Assembly (NCBI GenBank): GCA_019119595.1
Contig: DWWS01000043.1
Location: forward strand, 1-32,982
Length of the DNA: 32,982 nt
Direction: 5' to 3'
Origin: Candidatus Eisenbergiella merdavium
GTDB lineage: Bacteria; Bacillota; Clostridia; Lachnospirales; Lachnospiraceae
Under the pieces are notes generated by a model. It did not search any database. It had not been told where the DNA came from and saw nothing but the letters and a program-made list of their open reading frames with translations. The translations under genes were made by a program, and so were the position numbers. Shown piece by piece: positions 16,035 through 23,494 of this stretch. Position 1 is the first letter of the stretch. Each line of letters begins with the position of its first letter.

Positions 16035-16559
16035 TTATACCGGAACCGTTTCCTCCTCCGTCTGCTCCATCCTTCTTGCGACGTATTCCTTCACCTGCTT
16101 CTGATCCAGCTTCAGGCTTACCGAAAGCTCTGTATACAGATTATCCTCCGCGATACGGAAATACTTTTTGTCCATCGCGGTTTCTTTTTTCCCTCTGGCC
16201 TGCCGCTCCCGGTTCCGTTTCCAAAGCGTTTTCAGAATGCCGACCCATTCCCTGCAGTCGCAGCCGTTGACGGCCTGTCTGTAGCTGTATTCCCTCTGCT
16301 TCTCGTCCGCGATCCACAGACAGCCGATCTGCGGGATGCTGTCGATCAGCGCCTGAGCCTCTTCCTCCGTCAGAATACTGCGCATGCGGTTTTTATCGCT
16401 TTCCACCGGGATAAAGATCTTGGCGTCCCGATCATTTACCGGCCTGAGAAAATAATAAAGCTTTTCCCGGTTCATGCCGCTGATGTTGATCGTGGAAATG
16501 TCGGTAATCTCACAAACACCCCTGCTTGCGTAAATGATAAATTCTCCTTTCTGAAACAT
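16035..16559 (-). CDS. CarD-family transcriptional regulator
   Basis: A 174-residue protein. Residues 1-60 form the CarD/TRCF RNA-polymerase-interacting domain: MFQKGEFIIYASRGVCEITD, then KLYYFLRPVNDRDAKIFIPV. The rest is helical (EWVGILKTLWKRNRERQARG, then KYFRIAEDNLYTELSVSL), the C-terminal domain that in CarD contacts promoter DNA at the upstream fork. AAAGGAGAAAGCAGAT precedes ATG 16559. CarD-like proteins modulate open-complex stability at housekeeping promoters; several paralogues per genome are common in Clostridia, so target specificity is open. Confidence 0.92.
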   Translation of the reverse strand: MFQKGEFIIYASRGVCEITDISTINISGMNREKLYYFLRPVNDRDAKIFIPVESDKNRMRSILTEEEAQALIDSIPQIGCLWIADEKQREYSYRQAVNGCDCREWVGILKTLWKRNRERQARGKKETAMDKKYFRIAEDNLYTELSVSLKLDQKQVKEYVARRMEQTEEETVPV

Positions 16560-16585
16560 ATCTGCTTTCTCCTTTCATATTATTT

Positions 16586-16615
16586 ATTTTATCAGAAAAT
16601 TTAAAAATAAATCAA
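16586..16615 (-). promoter_or_regulatory. candidate promoter of the CarD-like gene
   Basis: On the minus strand TTGATT (16615-16610) and TAAAAT (16591-16586) are spaced 18 bp in a very AT-rich stretch. The region 16560-16859 otherwise holds the divergent promoter for the AraC gene and no supported gene. Confidence 0.5.
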
Positions 16616-16742
16616 ATAATTTTTCTAATATTCTTTCTTTTTATCCCTTTTTACAGATATGCTCGCCCCCATTTTTGTGCAGGATTACCCTTTCTTTCAA
16701 AACGATCCGGACAAAAGCCCTCCCCTGATACGGAAGCCGTCG

Positions 16743-16771
16743 TTGCGCCTTCCCGGCACGAATGCTATACT
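16743..16771 (+). promoter_or_regulatory. promoter of the second AraC-family gene
   Basis: TTGCGC (16743-16748) and TATACT (16766-16771) are spaced 17 bp, predicting a start near 16778 and a leader of about 80 nt before the coding region. Confidence 0.55.
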
Positions 16772-16859
16772 GAATGAAAAACACGCCAAAGCAGAGGGGC
16801 TTAATCTGACCTCAGCGTAAATGGCTTCGGCATGAAAATAAAAATCCGCAATATCCGAG

Positions 16860-17813
16860 GTGGTCTTTCTGATTGAAATTCTCAACGGCACCCATGAAAC
16901 CGTCGCCTACCGGAGCATGTCCGGGGTACGCGCCTTCATCAACCGGGATGCGGAGGATTTTCCCCTCCACTGGCATACCGCGCTGGAGATCATCCATCCG
17001 GTTGAAAATGAATATACGGTGAAAACAAACGGAGAAGCCGTAACCTTTTATCCGGGGGATATCCTGCTCATTCCGCCGGGCGAGCTGCACGCCCTTCTGG
17101 CGCCCGCCGAGGGCGAGCGGCTGATCCTGCAGTTTGACCATTCCCTGTTCGCAGGACTGGAGGGCATGGATTTTCTGCTTCATTCCCTGCGTCCCTGCCT
17201 GCTGATCCGGCGCTGTGAGCAGCCGGATGCAGCAGCCGCCCTTTCGGAGCTTCTTCAGCACATCCTGCGGGAATATATGGGGGATGAGCCTTTCCGGGAG
17301 GCCTCCGTCCGTTCCCTGCTTCTGCGCTTTTTTGTCCTGCTTGGGCGGACTGTGGTGACGGACGCCGGAAAATTTCCCCTGCTCTCTCCCAGCAAGCAGC
17401 AGGAGTATATCGAGAAATTCATGTCCGTCTGCGATTATATCAACGAGCATTGTTCGGAGCCTCTGCGGATCGAGGAGCTTTCCCGGCTCGCCGGCTTCAG
17501 CCGCTATCATTTTTCCCGGCTTTTCAAGCAGTTCACCGGCGTCTCCTGCCACGAATATCTGACCGCGCGGAGGCTGGTTCATGCGGAGCGGCTGCTGCTC
17601 TCCCCCGATCTGTCCGTCACCGAGACGGCCATGCGCTCCGGCTTTAACAGCCTCTCCACCTTCAACCGCCTTTTCCGGGAGAAAAACGGGTGTGCCCCTT
17701 CCTCCTACAGGTCGCTGAACCGGGGCGTCATGTTGGATATGGAGGAGGAAAAGCCGCGGGAAACGCTCGGACCAGGCTTCGCAGCGGAAACAAAAGCCAG
17801 GGATGAGAAATAG
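16860..17813 (+). CDS. AraC-family transcriptional regulator with cupin sensor
   Basis: Up to 317 residues. The N-terminal cupin shows FPLHWHTALEIIHPVENEYT and FYPGDILLIPPGELHALLAP, typical sugar-sensing AraC patterns. The C-terminal pair of HTH motifs is LSRLAGFSRYHFSRLFKQFT and AMRSGFNSLSTFNRLFREKN, followed by APSSYR. A 30-residue charged tail follows the HTH. The start is not ATG: GTG 16860 overlaps its own GAGGTGG site, so a CTG at 16869 or another rare start a few codons in is possible. It stands alone ahead of the carbamate-kinase-like gene, from which it is separated by a terminator, so its target is unclear. Confidence 0.88.
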   Translation: MVFLIEILNGTHETVAYRSMSGVRAFINRDAEDFPLHWHTALEIIHPVENEYTVKTNGEAVTFYPGDILLIPPGELHALLAPAEGERLILQFDHSLFAGLEGMDFLLHSLRPCLLIRRCEQPDAAAALSELLQHILREYMGDEPFREASVRSLLLRFFVLLGRTVVTDAGKFPLLSPSKQQEYIEKFMSVCDYINEHCSEPLRIEELSRLAGFSRYHFSRLFKQFTGVSCHEYLTARRLVHAERLLLSPDLSVTETAMRSGFNSLSTFNRLFREKNGCAPSSYRSLNRGVMLDMEEEKPRETLGPGFAAETKARDEK

Positions 17814-17861
17814 CCCGGAAAGCCGCAGCGGCTGTCAGGAAAGCTTTTATGACCTCCATGC

Positions 17862-17932
17862 TGCAGTTCACTGACAAGCCAGCGAACTGTAACACCACCC
17901 TTTCATAAAACCCGGCGCTTTTTTCTTTTGGT
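17862..17932. repeat. dispersed hairpin element, copy 1 (second copy at 22392-22458)
   Basis: CAGTTC (17864-17869) pairs with GAACTG (17884-17889) around a 14-nt loop ending AAGCCAGC. GTAAC follows, and TTCTTTTGGT occurs at 17923-17932. The other copy matches 27 of 32 positions over the hairpin and shares the downstream TTCTTTTGGT. One stem pair changes T-A to C-G and the next becomes a T-G wobble, so pairing is kept. Confidence 0.65.
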
Positions 17933-17960
17933 ATACAAAACGGCCCGTTTTTGCTATAAT
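17932..17960 (+). promoter_or_regulatory. candidate promoter overlapping a terminator, upstream of the carbamate-kinase-like gene
   Basis: TATACA (17932-17937) and TATAAT (17955-17960) are spaced 17 bp, with TGC before the -10 box (extended -10). A strong hairpin begins at the next base. A transcript starting near 17967 would contain only part of that hairpin and could therefore escape it. Confidence 0.45.
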
Positions 17961-17990
17961 AAAAAGGCTTTCAAAAAGCCTTTTTTCTTT
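17961..17990. terminator. bidirectional intrinsic terminator after the AraC gene
   Basis: AAAAAGGCTTT (17961-17971) and AAAGCCTTTTT (17975-17985) form an 11-bp stem with a 3-nt loop, followed by a T-rich tract. It ends the AraC transcript about 150 bp after its stop. Confidence 0.8.
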
Positions 17991-18063
17991 TTTTCCGGGG
18001 AAGGCCGCCCCGGAGCGATGATGAAAATTTTTATCAATATCACAATAAAGCGAGGGAATGCAT

Positions 18064-19041
18064 ATGAGCACGAATACGGAAAACAGAGCGCAGCAAAGAA
18101 AAGCCGCAGGAAAGAAACGGGCCGTCGTTTCTCTGGGGCATCAGGCCCTTGGATATACCACAACAGAGCAGAAGGACGCGGTGAAGGTGACCGCCAAAGC
18201 GCTTGCGGATCTGGTTGAGGCGGGCTATCAGCTCACCATCACGCACAGCAACGGGCCGCAGGTCAGCATGATCCACAAGGCGATGACGGAGCTTCGTCGG
18301 GTCTACATCGACTACACGCCCGCTCCCATGTGTGTCTGCAGCGCCATGAGCCAGGGCTATGTGGGATATGATATCCAGAATTCCCTGCGCGCGGAGCTGC
18401 TGAGCCGGGGTATTTCCAAGCCGGTCAGCACGATCCTGACGCAGGTGACGGTGGATCCCTACGACGAGGCCTTTTATGAGCCCACCAAGATCATCGGCCG
18501 TTACATGTCGAGAGAGGATGCCGAGACCGAACAGAAAAAGGGAAATTATGTGGTGGAGGAGCCGGGCAAGGGCTTCCGCAGGATCGTGGCCGCGCCCAAG
18601 CCCATTGATATTCTGGAGATCGATGCCATCCGCACGCTGGCGGACGCAGATCAGGTGGTCATCGCCTGCGGAGGCGGCGGAATCCCCGTTATCCCGCAGG
18701 AGCATGCTCTGAAGGGCGCTTCCGCCGTGATCGAGAAGGACAGCATCGCCGGAAAGCTGGCCTGCGACCTGCAGGCGGATCAGCTCATCATCCTGACCAG
18801 CGTGAAGCAGGTTTATAAGGATTACCGGAAGGAAACGGAGGCTCCCATCCATTCCATGACCGCCGCGGAGGCCAGAGCCTACATGCAGGACGGCCAGTTT
18901 GAGGCGGGAACCATGCTTCCCAAGATCGAAGCGGCCGTCAGCTACCTGGAAGCCGTGCCGGAGGGAAGCGTGCTGATCACCTCGCTGGATTTTGTGGCGG
19001 ATGCGGTAAAGGGAAAAGCGGGAACATTGATCACGGCATAG
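18064..19041 (+). CDS. carbamate kinase-like protein (ArcC family) with altered signature motifs
   Basis: A 325-residue amino-acid-kinase-fold protein. Carbamate kinase makes ATP and carbamate from carbamoyl phosphate and ADP. Family features are clear: NGPQV near residue 62, ACGGGGIPVIPQEH, AVIEKDSIAGKLACDLQADQ, and GTMLPKIEAAVSYLE near the end. Differences from canonical ArcC are also clear: the first glycine loop reads SLGHQALG instead of LGGNAL, the next reads THSNGPQV instead of HGNGPQV, and LTSVKQV replaces the usual LTxVDxV. I expect these to mark a divergent subfamily, possibly with another substrate. ATG 18064 is chosen because GAGGG lies 7 nt upstream; an ATG two codons earlier is too close. 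No arginine deiminase or carbamoyltransferase gene is adjacent. Confidence 0.85.
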   Translation: MSTNTENRAQQRKAAGKKRAVVSLGHQALGYTTTEQKDAVKVTAKALADLVEAGYQLTITHSNGPQVSMIHKAMTELRRVYIDYTPAPMCVCSAMSQGYVGYDIQNSLRAELLSRGISKPVSTILTQVTVDPYDEAFYEPTKIIGRYMSREDAETEQKKGNYVVEEPGKGFRRIVAAPKPIDILEIDAIRTLADADQVVIACGGGGIPVIPQEHALKGASAVIEKDSIAGKLACDLQADQLIILTSVKQVYKDYRKETEAPIHSMTAAEARAYMQDGQFEAGTMLPKIEAAVSYLEAVPEGSVLITSLDFVADAVKGKAGTLITA

Positions 19042-19099
19042 GATCGGCTTCGGCTGTATGCAGCGATTTCATAATATATAGGCGTATAAAAAAGAATTG

Positions 19100-19136
19100 G
19101 GGAGGCAGACCGTTGATGGTCTGTCTCCCTGTTTTT
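19100..19136. terminator. bidirectional terminator between the kinase-like gene and the histidine kinase gene
   Basis: GGGAGGCAGACC (19100-19111) pairs with GGTCTGTCTCCC (19118-19129), 12 bp with one G-U pair and a 6-nt loop. GTTTTT follows on the plus strand and TTCTTTTTT on the minus strand, so it serves both converging genes. Confidence 0.85.
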
Positions 19137-19152
19137 CCTTCCGGAGCAAATA

Positions 19153-21525
19153 TCATTCTTCCTCACAGGAAGTTATTTCCCGTCCCGGCGCGGCAGCCTC
19201 TCGCTCCATCGTCTCCGGAGAGGCAGCCTCCGCCGGAAAGCCATCCTCCTCCCGGGAACCGCTCTCCGCCGGGAAACCTGTCCCCTCCCGGAAGCCATCC
19301 ACTTCCGGCGTGCCCCTTTCCTCCCGGAAGCCGACAACCACCAGAAAGCTGTCGCCTGCCGTTTCCACCCGGAAGGTGCCGCCGCATGCCTGGGTGAAGC
19401 TTTTTGCGATGGAAAGCCCAAGACCGCTGCCTCCATCCGTCCTGCTTTCGTCTCCGCGCACAAAGCGTTCCGTAAAGTCCTTTCCTGTTTTCAGCTCCTC
19501 CTTCGATGTGTTCCGAAGCCTCACCTCCGCCCCGCCTTCCTCTTTTTTCAGATCCAAGAAAATGCGGGAGCCCTCCAGCGAGTATTTCAGCGCGTTTTCA
19601 AGCAGATTGGCAAATACCCGGTACATGCGCTGTCCGTCCGCAAGGATCATCGTCTCCTCCTCCGGTATGCTGACACGCAGCTGAAAGCTGCTATCCTCTA
19701 TGATATCCTTTTTATCCGCCAGCGTCTGTCTCAGCAGCTTTCCCAGATCCAGCCGCTCCAGCTTCAGCGGAAGCTGCCCGGAGGCAGCCCGGCTGATCTC
19801 AAACACATCCTGGACGATCTCCCGCAGCCGCTCCGATTTCTGAGCCAGGATCTTCACATAATCCTTCAGCTCCTCCGGAAGGCCATCCGCCTGTTTTAAA
19901 AGCTCCACATAGCTGATGATGGAGGTGAGGGGCGTTTTGATGTCGTGGGAAACGTTGGTCACAAGCTCCACCTTCATCCGTTCGCTTTTCAGCCGCTCCT
20001 CCACCGCCTCCTCCAGGCCGTCAGAAAGGGCCGCCACCTTACGCACAAGCCCGGATAACTGAGGATCGGCAGGCAGCTTCCCCTCCTCCGGCTCTTTTCC
20101 TGCGCAGATCTCGCTGATGCAGTCATGCAGGGCGCCGATATCCGCCGCAAGTCCTTTCTGGCTGCGCGCCTGAAAGAGGAGGGTTCCGATCAGGACGACT
20201 GTTACCACAGTCAGGGCCGGGATGAAGCTTCCTCTCAACATACAGATGTACCAAAGCAGCAGCGCCGGTATCACGAGGGAAATCAGGAGGGGCAGGCGAA
20301 ACTGCCTTTCCAGCCTTTTCTGTATGTCCAAAGCGGCGTCCTTTACCTGCAGGAATCTTAGAAATCGGTACAGCAGGCTGCTTTTCAGCAGTTTTCGCCC
20401 GAAGCGCAGATCCGTCCACACCAGCCAGAGCATCCAGAAGGCGGCAAGGGCAAATACGGCGTCGCCGATTCCGTCCTGCCCCGCGCTGTCCCAATAACGA
20501 AATTCCACATAGATCAAAAACGCCGCGACGGCAAGGCGCAGCTCCCCCGGAATCCTTCCAAGCCAGGTGCCGACGGCAATCCGGGCTTCCCTTCTGCTCC
20601 GCCTCCAGATAAAAGCAGGCACCAGACAGATCAGCGCCGCCGCAAGGGCTGCGCAGTATCCCGCAAAATACCTCCTGTTCCACTGATCATTACTCCAGAC
20701 ATAATAGAGGAAGCCTCTGTAAGTCCCGTCCCTGTCCACATACAGTACCGGGTTTTTACGGACAGCAAGGGTGATCTCGCTTTTCTTCCAGTCCTGCGGA
20801 AGCTCATAGTTTTCATAGCCGGGCACTCTCCAGTGCGCCCCGTCCGCTTCATAGACGCCGTCCCCGTACACGTCCTGTTCGGCTCCGTCCTGCCAGATCA
20901 CGGCCTTTTCCCCGTCAAATTTCAGCAGAAAATCATACTGGGGCGGGAGCTCGTTTCCGGCTCCCCCGATCACCTGCCCTTCCAGGTTGTCATATAGCGT
21001 CTGTCCGTCCTGCTTCAGCTCATACAGGATATTCTTATCGGATTCGTGCTGCTTTAAGAAAAGCTCCGCCGACCGTTCGATCTCCTCCGGCGTCCATTTT
21101 TTCTCCCCGCTGTCTTCTGTTGTTGCAGCGCTGCTCTCCTGCGCCACGGCCGATTCAGAGGCCCAGCTTCTGATATAGCCGATCAGCACGCTGCCGTAGG
21201 AGACGGATTCCTCCGATACCGCGTAGGATACGCCTGCGGCCGCATCCTTTTCCGCCGTTTCCGTCGCGATATCCACGGACAGGACAGGCTGCCCGGCGCC
21301 GATGCGGATCAGATCCTCCAGCATTTCGGCAATCTCAAGCCGAAACCATTCCGTCTGCTTCCAGGTGCTTCCCGGCTCCGCCACGGCCCTGAATTCCTCC
21401 ATCCCTCCGAAGATCCGCACCGGGTTTGCGACCGCGCAGGCCAGGAGAATGGACAGGGACAAAGCCCACACCCCAAGACTGACCGCCATTTTCCATCTTT
21501 TACTTTTTTTCCATTTTGTATCCAA
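19153..21525 (-). CDS. membrane sensor histidine kinase
   Basis: A 790-residue two-component sensor. A signal-anchor helix (about 13-33) is followed by a 250-residue extracellular region, then several membrane segments at about 285-307, 328-340, 353-370 and 411-450. The DHp helix has the phosphoacceptor His527 in VTNVSHDIKTPLTS. The ATPase domain has ANLLENALKYS (639-649) and GGSGLGLS (698-705). Residues 733-790 are an extra Gly/Glu-rich tail with repeated GFRE and GFPAE units. The start is TTG at 21525, behind AGGTGG; an ATG at 21489 is an alternative. The gene overlaps the response-regulator gene by 26 bp, so the two are coupled. The stimulus is unknown; the large periplasm-side domain matches no family that I recognise. 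Confidence 0.9.
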   Translation of the reverse strand: MDTKWKKSKRWKMAVSLGVWALSLSILLACAVANPVRIFGGMEEFRAVAEPGSTWKQTEWFRLEIAEMLEDLIRIGAGQPVLSVDIATETAEKDAAAGVSYAVSEESVSYGSVLIGYIRSWASESAVAQESSAATTEDSGEKKWTPEEIERSAELFLKQHESDKNILYELKQDGQTLYDNLEGQVIGGAGNELPPQYDFLLKFDGEKAVIWQDGAEQDVYGDGVYEADGAHWRVPGYENYELPQDWKKSEITLAVRKNPVLYVDRDGTYRGFLYYVWSNDQWNRRYFAGYCAALAAALICLVPAFIWRRSRREARIAVGTWLGRIPGELRLAVAAFLIYVEFRYWDSAGQDGIGDAVFALAAFWMLWLVWTDLRFGRKLLKSSLLYRFLRFLQVKDAALDIQKRLERQFRLPLLISLVIPALLLWYICMLRGSFIPALTVVTVVLIGTLLFQARSQKGLAADIGALHDCISEICAGKEPEEGKLPADPQLSGLVRKVAALSDGLEEAVEERLKSERMKVELVTNVSHDIKTPLTSIISYVELLKQADGLPEELKDYVKILAQKSERLREIVQDVFEISRAASGQLPLKLERLDLGKLLRQTLADKKDIIEDSSFQLRVSIPEEETMILADGQRMYRVFANLLENALKYSLEGSRIFLDLKKEEGGAEVRLRNTSKEELKTGKDFTERFVRGDESRTDGGSGLGLSIAKSFTQACGGTFRVETAGDSFLVVVGFREERGTPEVDGFREGTGFPAESGSREEDGFPAEAASPETMEREAAAPGREITSCEEE

Positions 21526-22198
21526 TTCCCCACACCACCTTTATATATTCCGGTTCTCTGGAGTTGATCTCGATCTTTTCCCGAATGCGCCGGATGTGCA
21601 CCATCACGGTATTTTCCGGAGAATAGGCCTCCTCTCCCCAGACGCGGCTGTAGATCTCCTCCGCCGGGAAAACCCGTCCCGGATTTTCCATGAAAAGCTC
21701 CATGATCCTGGTTTCCGTTGCGGTCAGCTTCACCGGCTCCCCGTCCACATACAGGGTCTTCTCCTCCCTGCTGTAGGAAAGGCGGCCGTTTTCCAGCCTG
21801 CCCGCCTTCTCCTGCTCGTGGATGCTTCCCAGGCGCATATATCTGCGAAGCTGGCTTCTGACCCGGGCCAAAAGCTCCTGGGGCAGATAGGGCTTGGCGA
21901 TATAGTCGTCCGCTCCCATGGACAGCCCGAGGATCTTGTCCGTTTCCTCACCCTTGGCGCTCAGCACGATGATGGGAAGGTTCCTCTGCTCCCTGATCTT
22001 CATCAGGGCGGAAAGCCCGTCCAGCTTCGGCATCATGATGTCCATCAGGATCAGATGGATCTCGCGGCTCATCAGAGCGTCCAGCGCCTGCAGCCCGTCG
22101 TATGCCCTGCATACCTGATATCCCTCCTTTTCCAGCAAAATGGCGATCGCCCTTACGATCTCTCTGTCGTCGTCCACAACAAGCACACATTCGTTCAT
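21500..22198 (-). CDS. OmpR/PhoB-family response regulator
   Basis: A 232-residue regulator. The receiver domain (1-115) has the acidic pocket DDD (9-11), the phosphoacceptor Asp53 in LILMDIMMPKLDG, and the conserved Lys in DDYIAKPY. The DNA-binding domain (about 135-232) is a winged helix: KLTATETRIMELFMENPGRV, then ENTVMVHIRRIREKIE and WGIGYK. GGAGGATGAA precedes ATG 22198. Direct repeats at 11-bp spacing lie 70-90 bp upstream and are a likely autoregulatory site. Partner of the overlapping histidine kinase gene. Confidence 0.94.
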   Translation of the reverse strand: MNECVLVVDDDREIVRAIAILLEKEGYQVCRAYDGLQALDALMSREIHLILMDIMMPKLDGLSALMKIREQRNLPIIVLSAKGEETDKILGLSMGADDYIAKPYLPQELLARVRSQLRRYMRLGSIHEQEKAGRLENGRLSYSREEKTLYVDGEPVKLTATETRIMELFMENPGRVFPAEEIYSRVWGEEAYSPENTVMVHIRRIREKIEINSREPEYIKVVWGIGYKMEKK

Positions 22199-22243
22199 TT
22201 CATCCTCCAGCCTTTCGTTTTACAGGTACAGCTTACTCCCCTT

Positions 22244-22284
22244 CTCTTACAGATCATGGCATCAGATTCTTACGTTTTTCTTAC
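22244..22284 (-). promoter_or_regulatory. direct repeats, candidate response-regulator binding site
   Basis: TTCTTAC occurs at 22267-22273 and again at 22278-22284, exactly 11 bp apart, with a third CTCTTAC at 22244-22250, 23 bp further. Head-to-tail repeats one helical turn apart are the typical binding pattern of OmpR-family dimers. Confidence 0.5.
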
Positions 22285-22391
22285 AGATTCCCCCGCGGAC
22301 GCAGGGGCCTTTGCGGGAAGCCCTGCAGTCCTGTCTTCTATTTTACCGCAATCTGACGCGGCGGGGTATCTGTTTTCCCTTTTTCAGGCGT

Positions 22392-22458
22392 TGCAGCTCA
22401 CCGGCAAGCCAGCGGGCTGTAACCTTCAGGCTTCTTTCTTTGGGCTCCTTCTTTTGGT
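22392..22458. repeat. dispersed hairpin element, copy 2
   Basis: CAGCTC (22394-22399) pairs with GGGCTG (22414-22419) around a 14-nt loop ending AAGCCAGC, then GTAAC and, at 22449-22458, TTCTTTTGGT. It is homologous to the element at 17862-17932. It lies in the 512-bp gap between the response regulator and hicA, which otherwise holds regulatory sites and no supported gene. Confidence 0.65.
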
Positions 22459-22653
22459 TGCGCACCGGCACTTCCGGTGTTACAATCAGATCAGGCAATG
22501 AATTCTGCATTTCTTTTTTCATATTTCTTTGCCGGAGCATTTTCCTGCGCATCCGGTATCTGCACATTTCGCATGAACTCCTTGCTGATAACCGCCAAAC
22601 AGAAATGCCCGGCCGTAAAAGATATTGTGTATCACATATTTTCATTAATATTT

Positions 22654-22683
22654 TGTAATACGTATTAACATAATACGTATTAT
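22654..22683 (+). promoter_or_regulatory. hicA promoter with two identical palindromic operators
   Basis: The perfect 12-bp palindrome TAATACGTATTA occurs twice, at 22656-22667 and 22671-22682, separated by ACA. A -35 box TTGTAA (22654-22659) and a -10 box TATTAT (22678-22683), spaced 18 bp, bracket them, so occupancy would block the promoter. HicB antitoxins autorepress through such sites. Confidence 0.75.
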
Positions 22684-22710
22684 GTGTTATATTTACAGGA
22701 GAAAGCAAGA

Positions 22711-22899
22711 ATGCCAAAGAGACCTGCCGAAATGGAAAAGATCGTACTTGCCGACGGCTGGATTTTCAAATCCCAAACCGGTTCCCACAGACATTACGTA
22801 CATCCGGCAAAGCCGGGGAAGGTCACCATCCCATTTCACTCGAAGGAATTGCCAAAAGGCACTGAAAATTCCATTCTGAAACAGGCGGGGCTGAAATAG
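22711..22899 (+). CDS. hicA: HicA-family toxin (mRNA interferase)
   Basis: A 62-residue double-stranded-RNA-binding-fold toxin. PKRPAEMEKIVLADGW forms the first helix, and KSQTGSHRHYVHPAKPGKVT contains the catalytic His26 of the GSH motif. PFHSKELPKGTENSILKQAG is the conserved C-terminal strand and helix. HicA cleaves mRNA when free of HicB. The ATG at 22711 follows AGGAGAAAGCAAGA; longer frames begin inside the operator. HicB follows after 90 bp. Confidence 0.92.
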   Translation: MPKRPAEMEKIVLADGWIFKSQTGSHRHYVHPAKPGKVTIPFHSKELPKGTENSILKQAGLK

Positions 22900-22918
22900 C
22901 CCGCCACCTGAAAAAGCC

Positions 22919-22941
22919 GGCATGAATCTTTGATTCCTGCC
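22919..22941 (+). other. hairpin between hicA and hicB
   Basis: GGCA and GAATC pair with GATTC and TGCC around a TTT loop, interrupted by one mismatch. It may act as a partial attenuator or a processing site that sets toxin-to-antitoxin ratio. An 8-T run lies about 18 nt downstream rather than adjacent, so it is not a standard terminator. Confidence 0.4.
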
Positions 22942-22989
22942 AAAGGATGGCCGGTTCTGTTTTTTTTACGAAATTAGGAGGTATGTATC

Positions 22990-23430
22990 ATGCTATCTGT
23001 ATATCCTGCCTGCTTCTGCAAAGAGGGCGACGGTTATTCTGTATTCTTTCCGGATCTGGACTGGCTTGCCACCTGCGGAGACAGCCTGGAAGATGCGGTT
23101 GCCATGGCTGTAGACTGTCTGGCAGGTTATCTTTATGACTGCCAAAACAGCGGCGAATCTGTGCCCGCGCCCTCCAAAATGTCAGATATACATCCGGATG
23201 AGTACCTGGCGGAATTATATGAGGATTCTCCGGTTCCTGAATACTTCATCAACCTGGTTTCAGTGGACGTGAAAGCCTATGCAAAGGAGCATTTTGAAAA
23301 ATCGGTTAAGAAAACCCTTTCCATCCCTGCCTGGTTAAATAAGGCCGCCCTTGAAAAAGGAATCAATTTTTCCAGGGTGCTCCAGGAGGCCCTCATGGAA
23401 AAATTAAACCAGCCCGCCACACGGAATTGA
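22990..23430 (+). CDS. hicB: HicB-family antitoxin
   Basis: A 146-residue antitoxin. Residues of about 1-60 form the partial RNase-H-like HicB fold (PACFCKEGDGYSVFFPDLDW, then the GDSLEDAVAMAVDCLAGYL helix) that covers the toxin active site. Residues of about 105-140 (KTLSIPAWLNKAALEKGINF) form a ribbon-helix-helix DNA-binding domain. TTAGGAGGTATGTATC precedes ATG 22990, a stronger site than that of hicA, consistent with excess antitoxin. It probably represses the promoter at 22654-22683. Confidence 0.92.
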   Translation: MLSVYPACFCKEGDGYSVFFPDLDWLATCGDSLEDAVAMAVDCLAGYLYDCQNSGESVPAPSKMSDIHPDEYLAELYEDSPVPEYFINLVSVDVKAYAKEHFEKSVKKTLSIPAWLNKAALEKGINFSRVLQEALMEKLNQPATRN

Positions 23431-23441
23431 TCCACCGCAAA

Positions 23442-23480
23442 AGGAGGCCGAAGCCGCTGACCGCGGCCGGCCTCCTCTTA
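23442..23480 (+). terminator. terminator of hicAB
   Basis: AGGAGGCCG (23442-23450) pairs with CGGCCTCCT (23468-23476), a GC-rich 9-bp stem just after the hicB stop. The following tract CTCTTATGC is only moderately T-rich, so efficiency is uncertain. Confidence 0.6.
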
Positions 23481-23494
23481 TGCTTTCCTCCATT

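Noticed and set aside
22343..22717. Minus-strand 124-codon frame overlapping the hicA operator
   Set aside because: No ribosome binding site at its start, no family resemblance except the repeat-derived VTARWLAGELQ, and it overlaps regulatory sequence and hicA. Kept only as an alternative reading of the repeat.
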